Shown here: one piece after another, positions 8,027-17,152 of the stretch
Layout of the letters: each line of letters starts with the position of its first letter
How positions within the stretch are numbered: the first letter of the stretch is position 1
Source: Gemmobacter sp.
Lineage (GTDB): Bacteria > Pseudomonadota > Alphaproteobacteria > Rhodobacterales > Rhodobacteraceae
Assembly (NCBI RefSeq): GCF_034676705.1
Contig: NZ_JAUCBS010000013.1
Location: forward strand, 2,956,501 to 3,020,500
Length of the DNA stretch: 64,000 nt
Direction of reading: 5' to 3'
Made by a program: the position numbers and the translations under genes
Notes under the pieces: generated by a model
Databases searched by the model: none
Seen by the model: the letters and a program-made list of their open reading frames with translations, nothing else
What the model was told of the DNA's origin: nothing

Positions 8027-9286
8027 ATGCCGCTTCTGGTGATGAAATTCGGGGGCACCTCGGTGGCCGATCTGGACCGCATCGCGAATGCGGCGCGCAA
8101 GGTCCAGAAAGAGGTGGACCGCGGCTATGACGTGATCGTCATCGTCTCGGCCATGTCCGGCAAGACCAACGAATTGGTGAAATGGGTCAACGATACCTCG
8201 GCCTTCTATGATGCGCGCGAATACGATGCCGTCGTGGCCAGCGGGGAAAACGTGACCGCCGGCCTGATGGCGCTGCGCTTGCAGGAAATGGGCGTGCCGG
8301 CGCGCAGCTGGCAGGGCTGGCAGGTGCCGATCCTGACCACCGGGCAGCACGGCCAGGCGCGGTTCGTCGACATTCCGCGCGAAAACATCGACCGCAAGTT
8401 CGCCGAAGGCATGAAGGTGGCCGTCGTCGCCGGGTTCCAGGGGGTCACGGCCGAAGGCCGCATCACCACGCTGGGCCGGGGCGGCAGCGATACCACCGCC
8501 GTGGCCTTTGCCGCCGCCTTCGGTGCCGAACGCTGCGATATCTATACCGATGTGGACGGGGTCTATACCACCGATCCGCGCATCGCGAAAAAGGCCCGCA
8601 AGCTGGACAGGATCAGCTTCGAGGAAATGCTGGAACTGGCGTCGCTGGGCGCCAAGGTGCTGCAAACCCGCTCGGTCGAGCTGGCGATGCGCTACAAGGT
8701 GCGGCTGCGGGTGGTGTCGTCGTTCGAGGAGATCGACGAGAATTCTGGAACCCTGGTCTGCGACGAGGACGAAATCATGGAATCGAAAGCCGTTGCCGGT
8801 GTCGCCTATTCGCGCGAAGAGGCCAAGATCACCCTGTTCACCATCGAGGACCGCCCCGGCATCGCCGCCGCGATCTTCGGCCCCTTGGCCGATGCCGGCG
8901 TGAACGTGGACATGATCGTCCAGAACATCAGCGAAAAGGACTATGACGAGGCCCACCCCGGCGCCGTCACCGACATGACCTTTTCCTGCCCGATCGACCA
9001 GGTGGCCCGCGCCAGGAAAGCCATGGAAGATGCCATGGCCGCCGGGCTGATCAAATATGACGAACTGATCATCGACGATGACGTCGCCAAGGTGTCGGTC
9101 GTGGGCATCGGCATGCGCAGCCATGCCGGCGTGGCGGCGACCATGTTCAAGGCGCTCAGCCGCGAGAACATCAACATCAAGGTCATCACCACGTCGGAAA
9201 TCAAGATCTCGGTGCTGATCGACCGGAAATACATGGAACTGGCGGTGCAGGCCCTGCACGACGTCTTTGCGCTGGACAAGGCCTGA
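8027..9286 (+). CDS. lysC: Aspartate kinase
   Basis: Phosphorylates aspartate, the entry to lysine, threonine and methionine synthesis. The 419-residue product starts MPLLVMKFGGTSVADLDRI, the N-terminal kinase motif KFGGTS. It has LGRGGSDTTAVAFAAAF for aspartate/ATP binding and VDGVYTTDPRI. Two C-terminal ACT domains follow (FTIEDRPGIAAAIFGPLADA from about residue 275 and VSVVGIGMRSHAGVAA from about 350), implying feedback control by lysine and/or threonine. GGAAGGA stands 8 nt before the ATG. With metA in the same window it belongs to the aspartate-family pathway, though the two are not in one operon. Confidence 0.96.
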   Translation: MPLLVMKFGGTSVADLDRIANAARKVQKEVDRGYDVIVIVSAMSGKTNELVKWVNDTSAFYDAREYDAVVASGENVTAGLMALRLQEMGVPARSWQGWQVPILTTGQHGQARFVDIPRENIDRKFAEGMKVAVVAGFQGVTAEGRITTLGRGGSDTTAVAFAAAFGAERCDIYTDVDGVYTTDPRIAKKARKLDRISFEEMLELASLGAKVLQTRSVELAMRYKVRLRVVSSFEEIDENSGTLVCDEDEIMESKAVAGVAYSREEAKITLFTIEDRPGIAAAIFGPLADAGVNVDMIVQNISEKDYDEAHPGAVTDMTFSCPIDQVARARKAMEDAMAAGLIKYDELIIDDDVAKVSVVGIGMRSHAGVAATMFKALSRENINIKVITTSEIKISVLIDRKYMELAVQALHDVFALDKA

Positions 9287-9404
9287 GCCAGCCACCCGGG
9301 CGGCCAGCCGCCAGACTGATGCCATCGGGCGCCGGTTCCTTGCGGATCCGGCGCCCGTTTCCGATAAACGCCCCCATCCCGTCCCCCATGCGCGGAGCAT
9401 TCCC

Positions 9405-10997
9405 GTGACCCCCTTCCGACCCGACCGACGCGAACTTCTGGGTGCCATGCTGGCGACCGGCAGCTTCTTCCTGCTGCCCAAGGTCGCGCAGGCCGCCGGC
9501 CCCGCCCTGGGCGAGGCGCAGCCGTTCTCCTTTGAAATCCTCAAGGAAACCGCCCGCGCCCTGGCCGCCCAGCCCTGGAAGGCGGCCGAGATCCCCGATG
9601 CCGCCGTGCTGGACCAGATCGACTATGACCGCCACAACCAGATCCGCTTCCGCAAGGACGGCACGCTGTGGCTGGATCAGGGCCACCGCCCGCCGGTGCA
9701 GCCGTTCTTTCCGGGCACCTATTTCCGCCAGCCGGTGCGGCTGTTCGCCGTCGAAGGCGGCATGGCGCGCGAGATGCCGTTCGACCTGAACCTGTTCGAC
9801 ATTCCCGAAGACAACCCGGCCCGCCAGCTGACCCATACCAAGGGCTTCGCCGGCTTCCGCGTGATGGATGCCCAGACCAAGCTGGACTGGATGGCCTTCC
9901 TGGGCGCGTCCTACTGGCGCACCTCGGGGCATACCGGGCAATTCGGCCTGTCGGTGCGCGGCCTCGCCATGGACACCGCGATCGGCGGCCCCGAGGAATT
10001 CCCGCTGTTCACCCGCTTCTGGCTGGAACCGGCCGACAATGGCGACATCACCGCCTATGCGCTGATGGAAAGCCCCCGCGTGACCGGCGCCTACCGCATC
10101 GTGTCGCACCGCGACAACGGCATCATCCAGGATGTCAGCGCCACCCTGTGGCTGCGCGGCGACGTGGAGCGGCTGGGCATCGCGCCGCTGACCTCGATGT
10201 TCTGGTATGGCAAGAACAACCGCTTCGTCGGCGGCGACTGGCGGCCGGAAATCCACGACTCGGACGGGCTGGAAATCCATTCCGGCACCGGAGAGAAAAT
10301 CTGGCGCCCGCTGAACAACCCGCCGCGCACCATGGTCAACACCTTTGGCACGCCGGGGGTCAAGGGCTTTGGCCTGATGCAGCGCGAACGCGACTTCGAG
10401 GAATATCAGGACGACGGCGTGTTCTACGAAAAACGCGCCAGCGTCTGGGTGCAGCCCAAGGCCGACTGGGGCGATGGCACGGTGACGCTGGTCGAACTGC
10501 GTACCGACGACGAGATTCACGACAACATCGTCGCCTTCTGGCAGCCGGGACCGGCGGCCAGGGCCGGCAACAGCTATACCGTCGACTACCGCCTGACCTG
10601 GCTGGAAGATTGCCCGATCCCCCCGGTCGTCGCCCGCTTTACCGCCACCCGGCTGGGCATCGGCGGCGTGCCGGGCCAGCCGCGCCCGCCCAAGGTGATC
10701 AAGGTGGTCTGCGATCTGGAAAACCGCGGGCTGGAATCCCTGGCGCGCGGCGACGGGGTGGATCTTGACGTCTCGGCCTCGCGTGGGATGATCGGCAACA
10801 TCTCGGTCTATCCGGTGGTCGGCACCGAACGCTGGCGCGCCATGTTCGACGTGGATTATTCCGCCCTGCCCGATGGCGACGATACCCCCATCGACATCCG
10901 CGCCTATGTCCGCCACGACGGCCAGGCCAAAAGCGAAACGCTGCTGCTGCAACTGTTCCCCTCGCAGATCCGCCGCCTGAACGATACCCGGGCCTGA
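9405..10997 (+). CDS. Tat-exported glucan biosynthesis protein, OpgG/OpgD family
   Basis: A 530-residue periplasmic protein of the MdoG/MdoD family, which acts in the making or shaping of osmoregulated periplasmic glucans. The start is a GTG at 9405 preceded by GGAG. The N-terminus carries a twin-arginine signal (PDRRELLGAMLATGSFFLL) ending near residue 29 at AQA. Tat export is typical of OpgD rather than Sec-exported OpgG. The mature part contains family-like stretches such as TYFRQPVRLF, TSMFWYGKNNRF and a C-terminal immunoglobulin-like region with VVARFTATRLG. No glucosyltransferase (opgH) is adjacent, so OpgG versus OpgD cannot be settled from this window. Confidence 0.87.
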   Translation: MTPFRPDRRELLGAMLATGSFFLLPKVAQAAGPALGEAQPFSFEILKETARALAAQPWKAAEIPDAAVLDQIDYDRHNQIRFRKDGTLWLDQGHRPPVQPFFPGTYFRQPVRLFAVEGGMAREMPFDLNLFDIPEDNPARQLTHTKGFAGFRVMDAQTKLDWMAFLGASYWRTSGHTGQFGLSVRGLAMDTAIGGPEEFPLFTRFWLEPADNGDITAYALMESPRVTGAYRIVSHRDNGIIQDVSATLWLRGDVERLGIAPLTSMFWYGKNNRFVGGDWRPEIHDSDGLEIHSGTGEKIWRPLNNPPRTMVNTFGTPGVKGFGLMQRERDFEEYQDDGVFYEKRASVWVQPKADWGDGTVTLVELRTDDEIHDNIVAFWQPGPAARAGNSYTVDYRLTWLEDCPIPPVVARFTATRLGIGGVPGQPRPPKVIKVVCDLENRGLESLARGDGVDLDVSASRGMIGNISVYPVVGTERWRAMFDVDYSALPDGDDTPIDIRAYVRHDGQAKSETLLLQLFPSQIRRLNDTRA

Positions 10998-11012
10998 CGG
11001 CGCCCGTTTCGC

Positions 11013-11086
11013 TCTGATCCAAATATCCCGGGGGGCAGGCACACCCTGTCCGCCGGGACCGCCAGCCGCCGGGGGGCAGCGCCCCC
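11013..11086. repeat. Box/hairpin repeat, copy c
   Basis: CTGATCCAAATATCCCGG (11015-11032) is the inverse of the GATATTTGGATCAG subtype of the box. A hairpin GGGGGC-AGC-GCCCCC follows at 11072-11086. It lies just downstream of the glucan gene and may help end its transcript. Confidence 0.6.
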
Positions 11087-11227
11087 TGCGACCTGCGGTT
11101 GAAACAGGCAACTTCTTCCCTGTTTGCCCCCGCATCCGCCGATTTGCGCCCATGCGGCGAAATTGGCCTTTCCGCGCCCTGCCCGCGCCCCCTATAGAGA
11201 GGGAAAGCGATTTCAGGACGACCCAGA

Positions 11228-13468
11228 ATGCCCCACCGCAGCGAGACCGACAGCCGCGCCCTGTTGCGGCGCCTGCGCGATACCCTGGCCTCCAAGGCCG
11301 AAGGCCAGGCCCGGCTGAACCGGATCGTCGCGCTTATCGCGGAATCGCTGATGACAGAGGTCTGTTCGCTTTACCTCTTCCGCGATGCCGAAACGCTGGA
11401 ACTCTGCGCCACCATGGGGCTGAAGCCGGAATCGGTGCACAAGACCCGGATGCGGCTGGGCGAAGGGCTGGTCGGCCGCGTGGCGCGCACCGGCGTGCCG
11501 ATCAACACCGGCGATGCACCGTCGGAAAAGGGCTTCCGCTATATGCCCGAGACCGGCGAAGAAATCTATTCCAGCTTCCTTGGCGTGCCGATCCAGCGGG
11601 TCGGCGAAAAGCTGGGCGTGCTGGTGGTGCAGTCCAAGGCCGCCCGGCAATATTCCGAGGACGAGGTTTACGGCCTTGAAGTCGTCGCCATGGTGCTGGC
11701 CGAGATGACAGAGCTTGGCGCCTTTACCGGCGCCGGCGAAGGCACCCGGGCGCTGCATGTCAACCCGGTGATGTTCCGGGGCGGCACCGGGCAGGAAGGC
11801 ACGGCCGAAGGTCACGTCTGGCTGCACGAACCCCGCGTCGTGATCACCAACCCGGTGGCCGACGACCCCGAACGTGAAACCGAACGCCTGCGCGCGGCCG
11901 TCAACCAGCTGCGCGTGTCGGTCGATGACCTGCTGGCGGCCGAAAGCCTGGACAAGGACCAGAAGCAGGTTCTGGAAGCCTACCGCATGTTCGCCCAAAG
12001 CCGTGGCTGGGCCCGGCGGATGGAAGAGGATGTCGCGCGCGGCCTGTCGGCCGAGGCGGCGGTGGAAAAGGAACAATCCGCCGCCCGCGCCCGGCTGGAA
12101 CAGGTGCCCGACGCCTATCTGCGCGACCGGCTGCACGATCTGGACGATCTGTCGAACCGCCTGCTGCGCATCCTGACCGGACAGGGCGCCGATACCGGCG
12201 CACAGATGCCGCCCGACCCCGTGCTGGTCGCGCGCAACATCGGCCCGGCGGAACTGCTGGAATATGGCCGCAGCCTGAAAGGCGTGGTGCTGGAGGAAGG
12301 ATCCGTCGGCAGCCATGCCGCCATCGTCGCCCGCGCGCTGGCGATTCCGCTGGTGATCCACGCCGAACGCATCGCCTCCGAGGCGCTGAACGGCGACCGC
12401 ATCCTGGTCGATGGCGATCAGGGCATCGTCCATCTGCGCCCCGAGGAAACCGTGGCCGCCGCGTTCCGCGACAAGATGGCCATGCAGGCGCGCGCCCAGG
12501 AACAATATGCCGGCCTGCGCCACCTGCCGGCCGAGGCGCGCTGCGGCACCACCATCGGGCTGCACATGAACGCCGGCCTGATGGCCGACCTGCCCAGCCT
12601 TGAAGGATCGGGCGCCGAAGGCGTGGGGCTGTTCCGCACCGAACTGCAATTCCTCGTCCGGTCCAAGGTGCCGCGGCGCGAGGAACTGGCCGCGCTCTAT
12701 TCCCGGGTGATGGATGCCGCCAAGGGCCGGCGCGTGGCGTTCCGCACGCTGGACATCGGGTCGGACAAGGTGCTGCCCTACATGAAGCCGCAGGACGAGC
12801 CGAACCCCGCCATGGGCTGGCGCGCGATCCGGGTGGGGTTGGAAAAGCCGGGCGTGCTGCGCATGCAGTTGCAGGCGCTGATCCGGGCCGCCCAGGGCCG
12901 GCCGCTGACGGTGATGTTCCCCTTTGTCGCCCAGGCCAGCGAATTCACCGCCGCCCGCGCCCAGCTGGATCAGGCGATGGACCACGAGGCGCGGATGGGC
13001 CGCGCCCTGCCATCTTCCATCGAGGTGGGGGTGATGCTGGAAACGCCCTCGCTGGCCTTTGCCCCGCGCGCCTTCTTTGAAGGGGTGGATTTCATCTCGA
13101 TCGGCGGGAACGACCTCAAGCAGTTCTTCTTTGCCGCCGACCGCGAAAATGAACGGGTGCGGCGGCGCTATGACACGCTGTCCACCGCCTTCCTGGATTT
13201 CCTGCGCCTGGTTGTCCGGCGGTGCGGGGATACGAACACCCGCCTGTCGTTCTGCGGCGAAGATGCCGGCCGGCCGATCGAGGCGGTGGCCTTTGCCGCG
13301 CTGGGTCTGCGCGCCCTGTCGATGCGCCCGGCCTCTATCGGGCCGGTCAAGTCGCTGATCCGCCAGGTGGATCTGGCCGGCGCGCGCGAGGTGATCGAAG
13401 GCGCCATCGCCCGGGGCGAAGACAGCGCGCGGCCGTTCCTGATGGACTATCTGCGCACTCAGGGCTAG
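11228..13468 (+). CDS. ptsP: Phosphoenolpyruvate-protein phosphotransferase, EI-Ntr
   Basis: Enzyme I of the nitrogen-related PTS: it autophosphorylates from PEP and passes phosphate to NPr. The 746-residue protein starts with a GAF domain (about residues 20-165), the mark of PtsP as opposed to the sugar PTS enzyme. The phospho-His domain carries GSVGSHAAIVARA with His363. The PEP-binding TIM-barrel part has GVGLFRTELQFL and SFCGEDAGRP, including the conserved Arg and Cys. The ATG follows CAGGACG. No ptsN or ptsO is in the window. Regulation is probably through the GAF ligand; glutamine is known in other species. Confidence 0.94.
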   Translation: MPHRSETDSRALLRRLRDTLASKAEGQARLNRIVALIAESLMTEVCSLYLFRDAETLELCATMGLKPESVHKTRMRLGEGLVGRVARTGVPINTGDAPSEKGFRYMPETGEEIYSSFLGVPIQRVGEKLGVLVVQSKAARQYSEDEVYGLEVVAMVLAEMTELGAFTGAGEGTRALHVNPVMFRGGTGQEGTAEGHVWLHEPRVVITNPVADDPERETERLRAAVNQLRVSVDDLLAAESLDKDQKQVLEAYRMFAQSRGWARRMEEDVARGLSAEAAVEKEQSAARARLEQVPDAYLRDRLHDLDDLSNRLLRILTGQGADTGAQMPPDPVLVARNIGPAELLEYGRSLKGVVLEEGSVGSHAAIVARALAIPLVIHAERIASEALNGDRILVDGDQGIVHLRPEETVAAAFRDKMAMQARAQEQYAGLRHLPAEARCGTTIGLHMNAGLMADLPSLEGSGAEGVGLFRTELQFLVRSKVPRREELAALYSRVMDAAKGRRVAFRTLDIGSDKVLPYMKPQDEPNPAMGWRAIRVGLEKPGVLRMQLQALIRAAQGRPLTVMFPFVAQASEFTAARAQLDQAMDHEARMGRALPSSIEVGVMLETPSLAFAPRAFFEGVDFISIGGNDLKQFFFAADRENERVRRRYDTLSTAFLDFLRLVVRRCGDTNTRLSFCGEDAGRPIEAVAFAALGLRALSMRPASIGPVKSLIRQVDLAGAREVIEGAIARGEDSARPFLMDYLRTQG

Positions 13469-13496
13469 GGGCAGCACCCGGGCCAGCCGTGGATGC

Positions 13497-13570
13497 GGGG
13501 GTTTCACACCCCCGCCGCCGATTGGTTCAGGAACCAATCGGCCCCCCGTGGGATATTTGCAGACAGATGA
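13497..13570. repeat. Box/hairpin repeat, copy d, with a second long hairpin
   Basis: GGGGG-TTTCACA-CCCCC (13497-13513) is followed by an 11-12-bp perfect inverted repeat GCCGATTGGTTC/GAACCAATCGGC (13517-13542), then the box GGATATTTGCAGACAGATGA (13551-13570). It sits between the convergent ptsP and tgt genes and probably works as a bidirectional terminator. Confidence 0.75.
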
Positions 13571-13582
13571 AAGAGGCGCCGG

Positions 13583-14713
13583 TCACAGCAGCTCTATGTC
13601 GCCTTCTGCCCGCAAGGCATGAAAATCGGCCACGAACTGCGGCAGCGCCCCGGCAGCGATGGCGTCGCGCAGGCCCTGCATCAGCTCCTGGAAGTAGTGC
13701 AGGTTGTGCCAGGTCAGCAGCATGGACCCGATGATCTCGCCCGACCGCACCACATGGTGCAGATAGGCGCGCGAGTAATTGCGGCAGGCCGGGCAGGTGC
13801 AGCTTTCGTCCAGCGGGCGGGGGTCGTCGGCGTGGCGGGCGTTGCGGATGTTGACCGATCCGCGCCGCGTCCAGCCCTGCCCCGTGCGGCCTGACCGGCT
13901 GGGCAGCACGCAATCCATCATGTCGATGCCGCGTTCCACCGCGCCCACGATGTCATCGGGCTTGCCCACCCCCATCAGGTAGCGCGGCTTGTCCGCCGGC
14001 AGGAAGCCCGGCGCATAATCCAGCACGCCGAACATCGCCTCTTGCCCCTCGCCCACCGCAAGGCCGCCGACCGCATAGCCATCGAACCCGATGGATTGCA
14101 GGGCCTGGGCGGATTCCTCGCGCAGGTCGGGCGTGACACCGCCCTGCATGATGCCGAACAGCGCATGACCCGGCCGGTCGCCAAAGGCATCGCGCGACCG
14201 TTGCGCCCACCGCATCGACAACCGCATCGACCGTGCCACCGCCTCGTCGCTGGCCGGCAGCGCGGGGCATTCGTCAAAGCACATCACGATGTCGGATCCC
14301 AGCAGGCGCTGAATCTCCATGCTGCGTTCCGGGGTCAGCTTGTGCTTTGACCCGTCGAAATGGCTGCGGAAGGTTACCCCTTCCTCGGTCAGCTTGCGCA
14401 GGGAGGACAGGCTCATCACCTGGAACCCGCCCGAGTCGGTCAGGATCGGCCGGTCCCAGTTCATGAACTGGTGCAATCCGCCCAGCCGGGCCACCCGTTC
14501 GGCGCCCGGGCGCAGCATCAGGTGATAGGTGTTGCCCAGCAGGATGTCGGCCCCCGTCGCGCGCACGCTGTCGGGCATCATCGCCTTGACCGTGCCGGCG
14601 GTGCCGACGGGCATGAAGGCCGGCGTTCGGATATCGCCCCGCGGGGTGGAAATCACCCCGGTGCGCGCCGCGCCGCAGGTGGCGGAAACCGCAAAACGGA
14701 AAGGCTGGGGCAT
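13583..14713 (-). CDS. tgt: Queuine tRNA-ribosyltransferase
   Basis: Exchanges guanine 34 for a queuosine precursor in tRNAs with GUN anticodons, which include the tRNA-Tyr(GUA) in this window. The 376-residue product has DSGGFQVMSLSSLRK for substrate binding, FGIMQGGVTPDLREES and VGGLAVGEG. The catalytic-Asp region is RGIDMMDCVLPSRSGRTG, and the zinc site CTCPAC ends with a His near the C-terminus. The ATG at 14713 (MPQPFRF) has GGAG six nucleotides upstream. Two ATGs at 14725 and 14728 are possible but less well placed. The length fits the family. Confidence 0.95.
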   Translation of the reverse strand: MPQPFRFAVSATCGAARTGVISTPRGDIRTPAFMPVGTAGTVKAMMPDSVRATGADILLGNTYHLMLRPGAERVARLGGLHQFMNWDRPILTDSGGFQVMSLSSLRKLTEEGVTFRSHFDGSKHKLTPERSMEIQRLLGSDIVMCFDECPALPASDEAVARSMRLSMRWAQRSRDAFGDRPGHALFGIMQGGVTPDLREESAQALQSIGFDGYAVGGLAVGEGQEAMFGVLDYAPGFLPADKPRYLMGVGKPDDIVGAVERGIDMMDCVLPSRSGRTGQGWTRRGSVNIRNARHADDPRPLDESCTCPACRNYSRAYLHHVVRSGEIIGSMLLTWHNLHYFQELMQGLRDAIAAGALPQFVADFHALRAEGDIELL

Positions 14714-15142
14714 CGCAGGCTCCATCATGGGACGGCGCGTTATAGGCGAGACGATCGGGAAAATCCAAGAGCGAACCGGCGGTTGCGCGGGAAACCGGAT
14801 GGATCGGCAAAGGCGCGATCCCATGCGGCACGGTTCTGCGAAGCGCCGGGCAGCGGAAAACGATCAGGCACCATTCAATTGCACACGCATGAACTGTGCC
14901 GGACCGCAAGCGAATTTCCACCTTGAATTGAAGCCACATTGTTGCCCCAATTTCTTCAAGCTTTTGCTTAAAAATGAATTTTATATTCATCTTATCGGCG
15001 AAGAAAACTCAACTTTGCCGGACTTTGATGATCTTCAAGACCTGACACCCTGACAGTTGAAACGCACCGGAGCACGCGCTGCAAGCCTTTTGCCCGACGC
15101 ATGCGCAAGGGCTTGCCTGCTCTGGAATTGAAGGAACTCGGT
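14714..15142. other. Intergenic region with an AT-rich patch before the RTX gene
   Basis: About 430 bases between divergent tgt and the RTX gene. From about 14930 to 15060 the sequence is clearly richer in A/T than the rest of the window. It probably holds the promoter of the RTX gene and possibly silencer-protein binding sites. AAGGAAC at 15131-15137 is the ribosome site of the next gene. No gene is recognised. Confidence 0.55.
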
Positions 15143-16282
15143 ATGAGAATTGTTTCGCCTGCAACCAGAATCTATCAATACAATGGCACCCTTCTGGATC
15201 TGCTGGATGGCTCGCTGCTGTCCGTTGGCCTGCTGAACAACACCTCGTCGCCACTGGGCGGCACGTTCCAGGACAATGACGGGGTGCTGACCCAGGCCGA
15301 TGACGGCACGGCAACCTTTGCCCTGGCCGGCGGTTCGGCCAAGCCGATCAACTATATCGGCGCCGGCACCATATCGACGCTGAACCTGCTGGGAACCGAG
15401 GTTTCCAGCAAGCCCGTGGCCGTGTTCGAGGTGGATGGCCAAATCTATCTTTACGCTCCCGACGGGCTGCCGCTGCTCAGCCTGCTGTTCATGTCCTTCA
15501 GCGTATCGGAATCGGCGACCTTCGAATTGCCGAATGCCAGCAATGGCATCGTGGATGGGACTGGCGCGGGCGACAATCTGGGATTGGGCAGCACCGATGG
15601 CCAGGGCGATGCGATCACCGAATTCCGCGACGTGATCAAGGGGGGTGGCGGCAACGATACGATCGACGGGGCCGGCGGGAATGACGGGATTTATGGCGGG
15701 GCGGGACATGATCTGTTGTATGGCGGCGCCGGCCAGAACACCGTCTTTGGCGACGGTGGCAATGACACCCTTGTCGGCGGCGTCAGCGCGGATCGCCTTT
15801 TTGGCGGCGATGGAAACGACAGTCTAGAAGGCGGCGGCGGCCGCGATCTGCTGCGCGGCGGAACTGGCAACGACATCATCCGTGGTGGCGCGGCAAACGA
15901 CGAAATCCATGGAGCGGTCGGCAACGATACCCTGTTCGGCGACGGGGGCGACGACACGCTGGCAGGTGGGGCCGGCAAAGACATCCTGACAGGCGGCGAC
16001 GGATTTGATGTCTTTGTCTTCACCCGCACGTTCGACGTCGGCGGTGGCCCAAGGCAGGACGAGATCACCGACTTCCAGCGTGGCTTTGACAAGATCGACT
16101 TCTCGGCACTTGGCGTAACGTTCGACGGCGGCAGCTTCTCGGGCAACTATATGTCCACCCGGTTCATCAAGGCCGCCGGCAACGGATACCTTCAGATCGA
16201 CGTGAACGGCGACATGAAGGCCGACTTCGGGCTGATGCTGCATGGCGTCACGGCCTTTGGCGCCGACGACATTCTGGTCTGA
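15143..16282 (+). CDS. RTX-type calcium-binding secreted protein
   Basis: A 379-residue protein. The N-terminal part (about 1-150) resembles a module often found before RTX or Hint domains in Rhodobacterales (GGSAKPINYIGAGTISTLN; VDGQIYLYAPDGLPLL). Residues about 165-290 hold roughly a dozen glycine-rich nonapeptides of the GGxGxDxLx type, such as GGGGNDTIDGAGGND, which bind calcium and fold as a beta-roll. The C-terminus (DFQRGFDKIDFSALG onward) resembles the serralysin C-terminal export region. It has no Sec signal and is expected to leave by a type I system, which is not in the window. Start at 15143, with AAGGAAC upstream, preferred over 15101. Function unknown. Confidence 0.88.
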   Translation: MRIVSPATRIYQYNGTLLDLLDGSLLSVGLLNNTSSPLGGTFQDNDGVLTQADDGTATFALAGGSAKPINYIGAGTISTLNLLGTEVSSKPVAVFEVDGQIYLYAPDGLPLLSLLFMSFSVSESATFELPNASNGIVDGTGAGDNLGLGSTDGQGDAITEFRDVIKGGGGNDTIDGAGGNDGIYGGAGHDLLYGGAGQNTVFGDGGNDTLVGGVSADRLFGGDGNDSLEGGGGRDLLRGGTGNDIIRGGAANDEIHGAVGNDTLFGDGGDDTLAGGAGKDILTGGDGFDVFVFTRTFDVGGGPRQDEITDFQRGFDKIDFSALGVTFDGGSFSGNYMSTRFIKAAGNGYLQIDVNGDMKADFGLMLHGVTAFGADDILV

Positions 16283-16384
16283 CCCCGGCCACAGGCGGTC
16301 TCGCGGCCTTTCCCGCCGCGGGGCCACTGGATTTCTGCCGGGGTTTTCCCTATATCTTCCGTCAGGAAACCCGACGGACCCGAT

Positions 16385-16750
16385 ATGACCGCTCAAACCT
16401 CTGCGCCTGTCGAAGGCGCGCCGCTGATCCGCCCGTCCTCGACCGACCATCCGCTGTATGAGCCGGTGGTGGAAGCGTGCCGCACGGTGTTCGACCCGGA
16501 GATCCCGGTGAACATCTATGACCTGGGGCTGGTCTACACCATCGACATCGACGCAGAAAACGCGGTCGAGATCACCATGACCCTGACCGCCCCCGGCTGT
16601 CCCGTGGCCGGCGAGATGCCGGGATGGGTGGCCGATGCGGTCAATGCCATTCCGGGCGTCAAGCAGGTGGATGTCGGCATGACCTTCGACCCGCCCTGGG
16701 GCATGGACATGATGTCCGACGAGGCGCGGCTTGAACTGGGCTTCATGTAG
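16385..16750 (+). CDS. sufT: SufT-like MIP18/DUF59 Fe-S assembly factor
   Basis: A 121-residue MIP18 (DUF59) domain protein that helps mature iron-sulfur proteins. The motif VFDPEIPVNIYDLGLVY (residues about 38-54) and TAPGCPVAGEMP with its conserved Cys are characteristic. The N-terminal 30 residues are low complexity. It lies 9 nt upstream of the A-type carrier gene and is probably co-transcribed with it, forming a small Fe-S pair apart from any main suf operon. A PaaD-type role in phenylacetate metabolism is unlikely here because no paa genes are near. Confidence 0.88.
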   Translation: MTAQTSAPVEGAPLIRPSSTDHPLYEPVVEACRTVFDPEIPVNIYDLGLVYTIDIDAENAVEITMTLTAPGCPVAGEMPGWVADAVNAIPGVKQVDVGMTFDPPWGMDMMSDEARLELGFM

Positions 16751-16759
16751 GGGGTGGCG

Positions 16760-17119
16760 ATGTTCGGCATTCCCGGCAAGCAGGCCGTCACGATCACCCC
16801 GTCCGCCGCGCGCCAGATCGCGCGGCTGATGGCCAGGGATGGCACCCAGGGCCTGCGCATCGGCGTGAAAAAGGGCGGTTGTGCCGGCATGGAATACACC
16901 ATGGACTATGTGTCCGAGGTGAACCCGCTGGACGAGATCGTCGAACAGGATGGCGCCCGGGTGCTGATCGCCCCCATGGCGCAGATGTTCCTGATCGGCA
17001 CGGAAATCGACTATGAAACCGGCCTGCTGGAAAGCGGCTTCAAGTTCCGCAACCCCAACGTGGCCGAGGCCTGCGGTTGCGGCGAGTCGATCAAGTTCAA
17101 GGACATGCCCGCCGGCTGA
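16760..17119 (+). CDS. sufA: A-type iron-sulfur carrier (SufA/IscA/ErpA-like)
   Basis: A 119-residue HesB/IscA-family scaffold that carries Fe-S clusters to target proteins. The three conserved cysteines are visible: one in KKGGCAGMEY and two in the C-terminal ACGCGES. The ATG at 16760 is chosen because AGGGGG at 16748-16753 is at the right distance; an in-frame GTG at 16754 is too close. Which A-type paralogue it replaces (SufA, IscA, ErpA) cannot be settled from sequence alone. The pairing with the DUF59 gene supports SUF-type assembly. Confidence 0.88.
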   Translation: MFGIPGKQAVTITPSAARQIARLMARDGTQGLRIGVKKGGCAGMEYTMDYVSEVNPLDEIVEQDGARVLIAPMAQMFLIGTEIDYETGLLESGFKFRNPNVAEACGCGESIKFKDMPAG

Positions 17120-17152
17120 GGCATCGGGCGGGGGGTTCCCCGCCCTACCCGT

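Noticed and set aside
11213..13537. A 774-residue antisense frame over ptsP
   Set aside because: High GC keeps antisense frames open; the sequence has no domain, and ptsP on the plus strand is clear.
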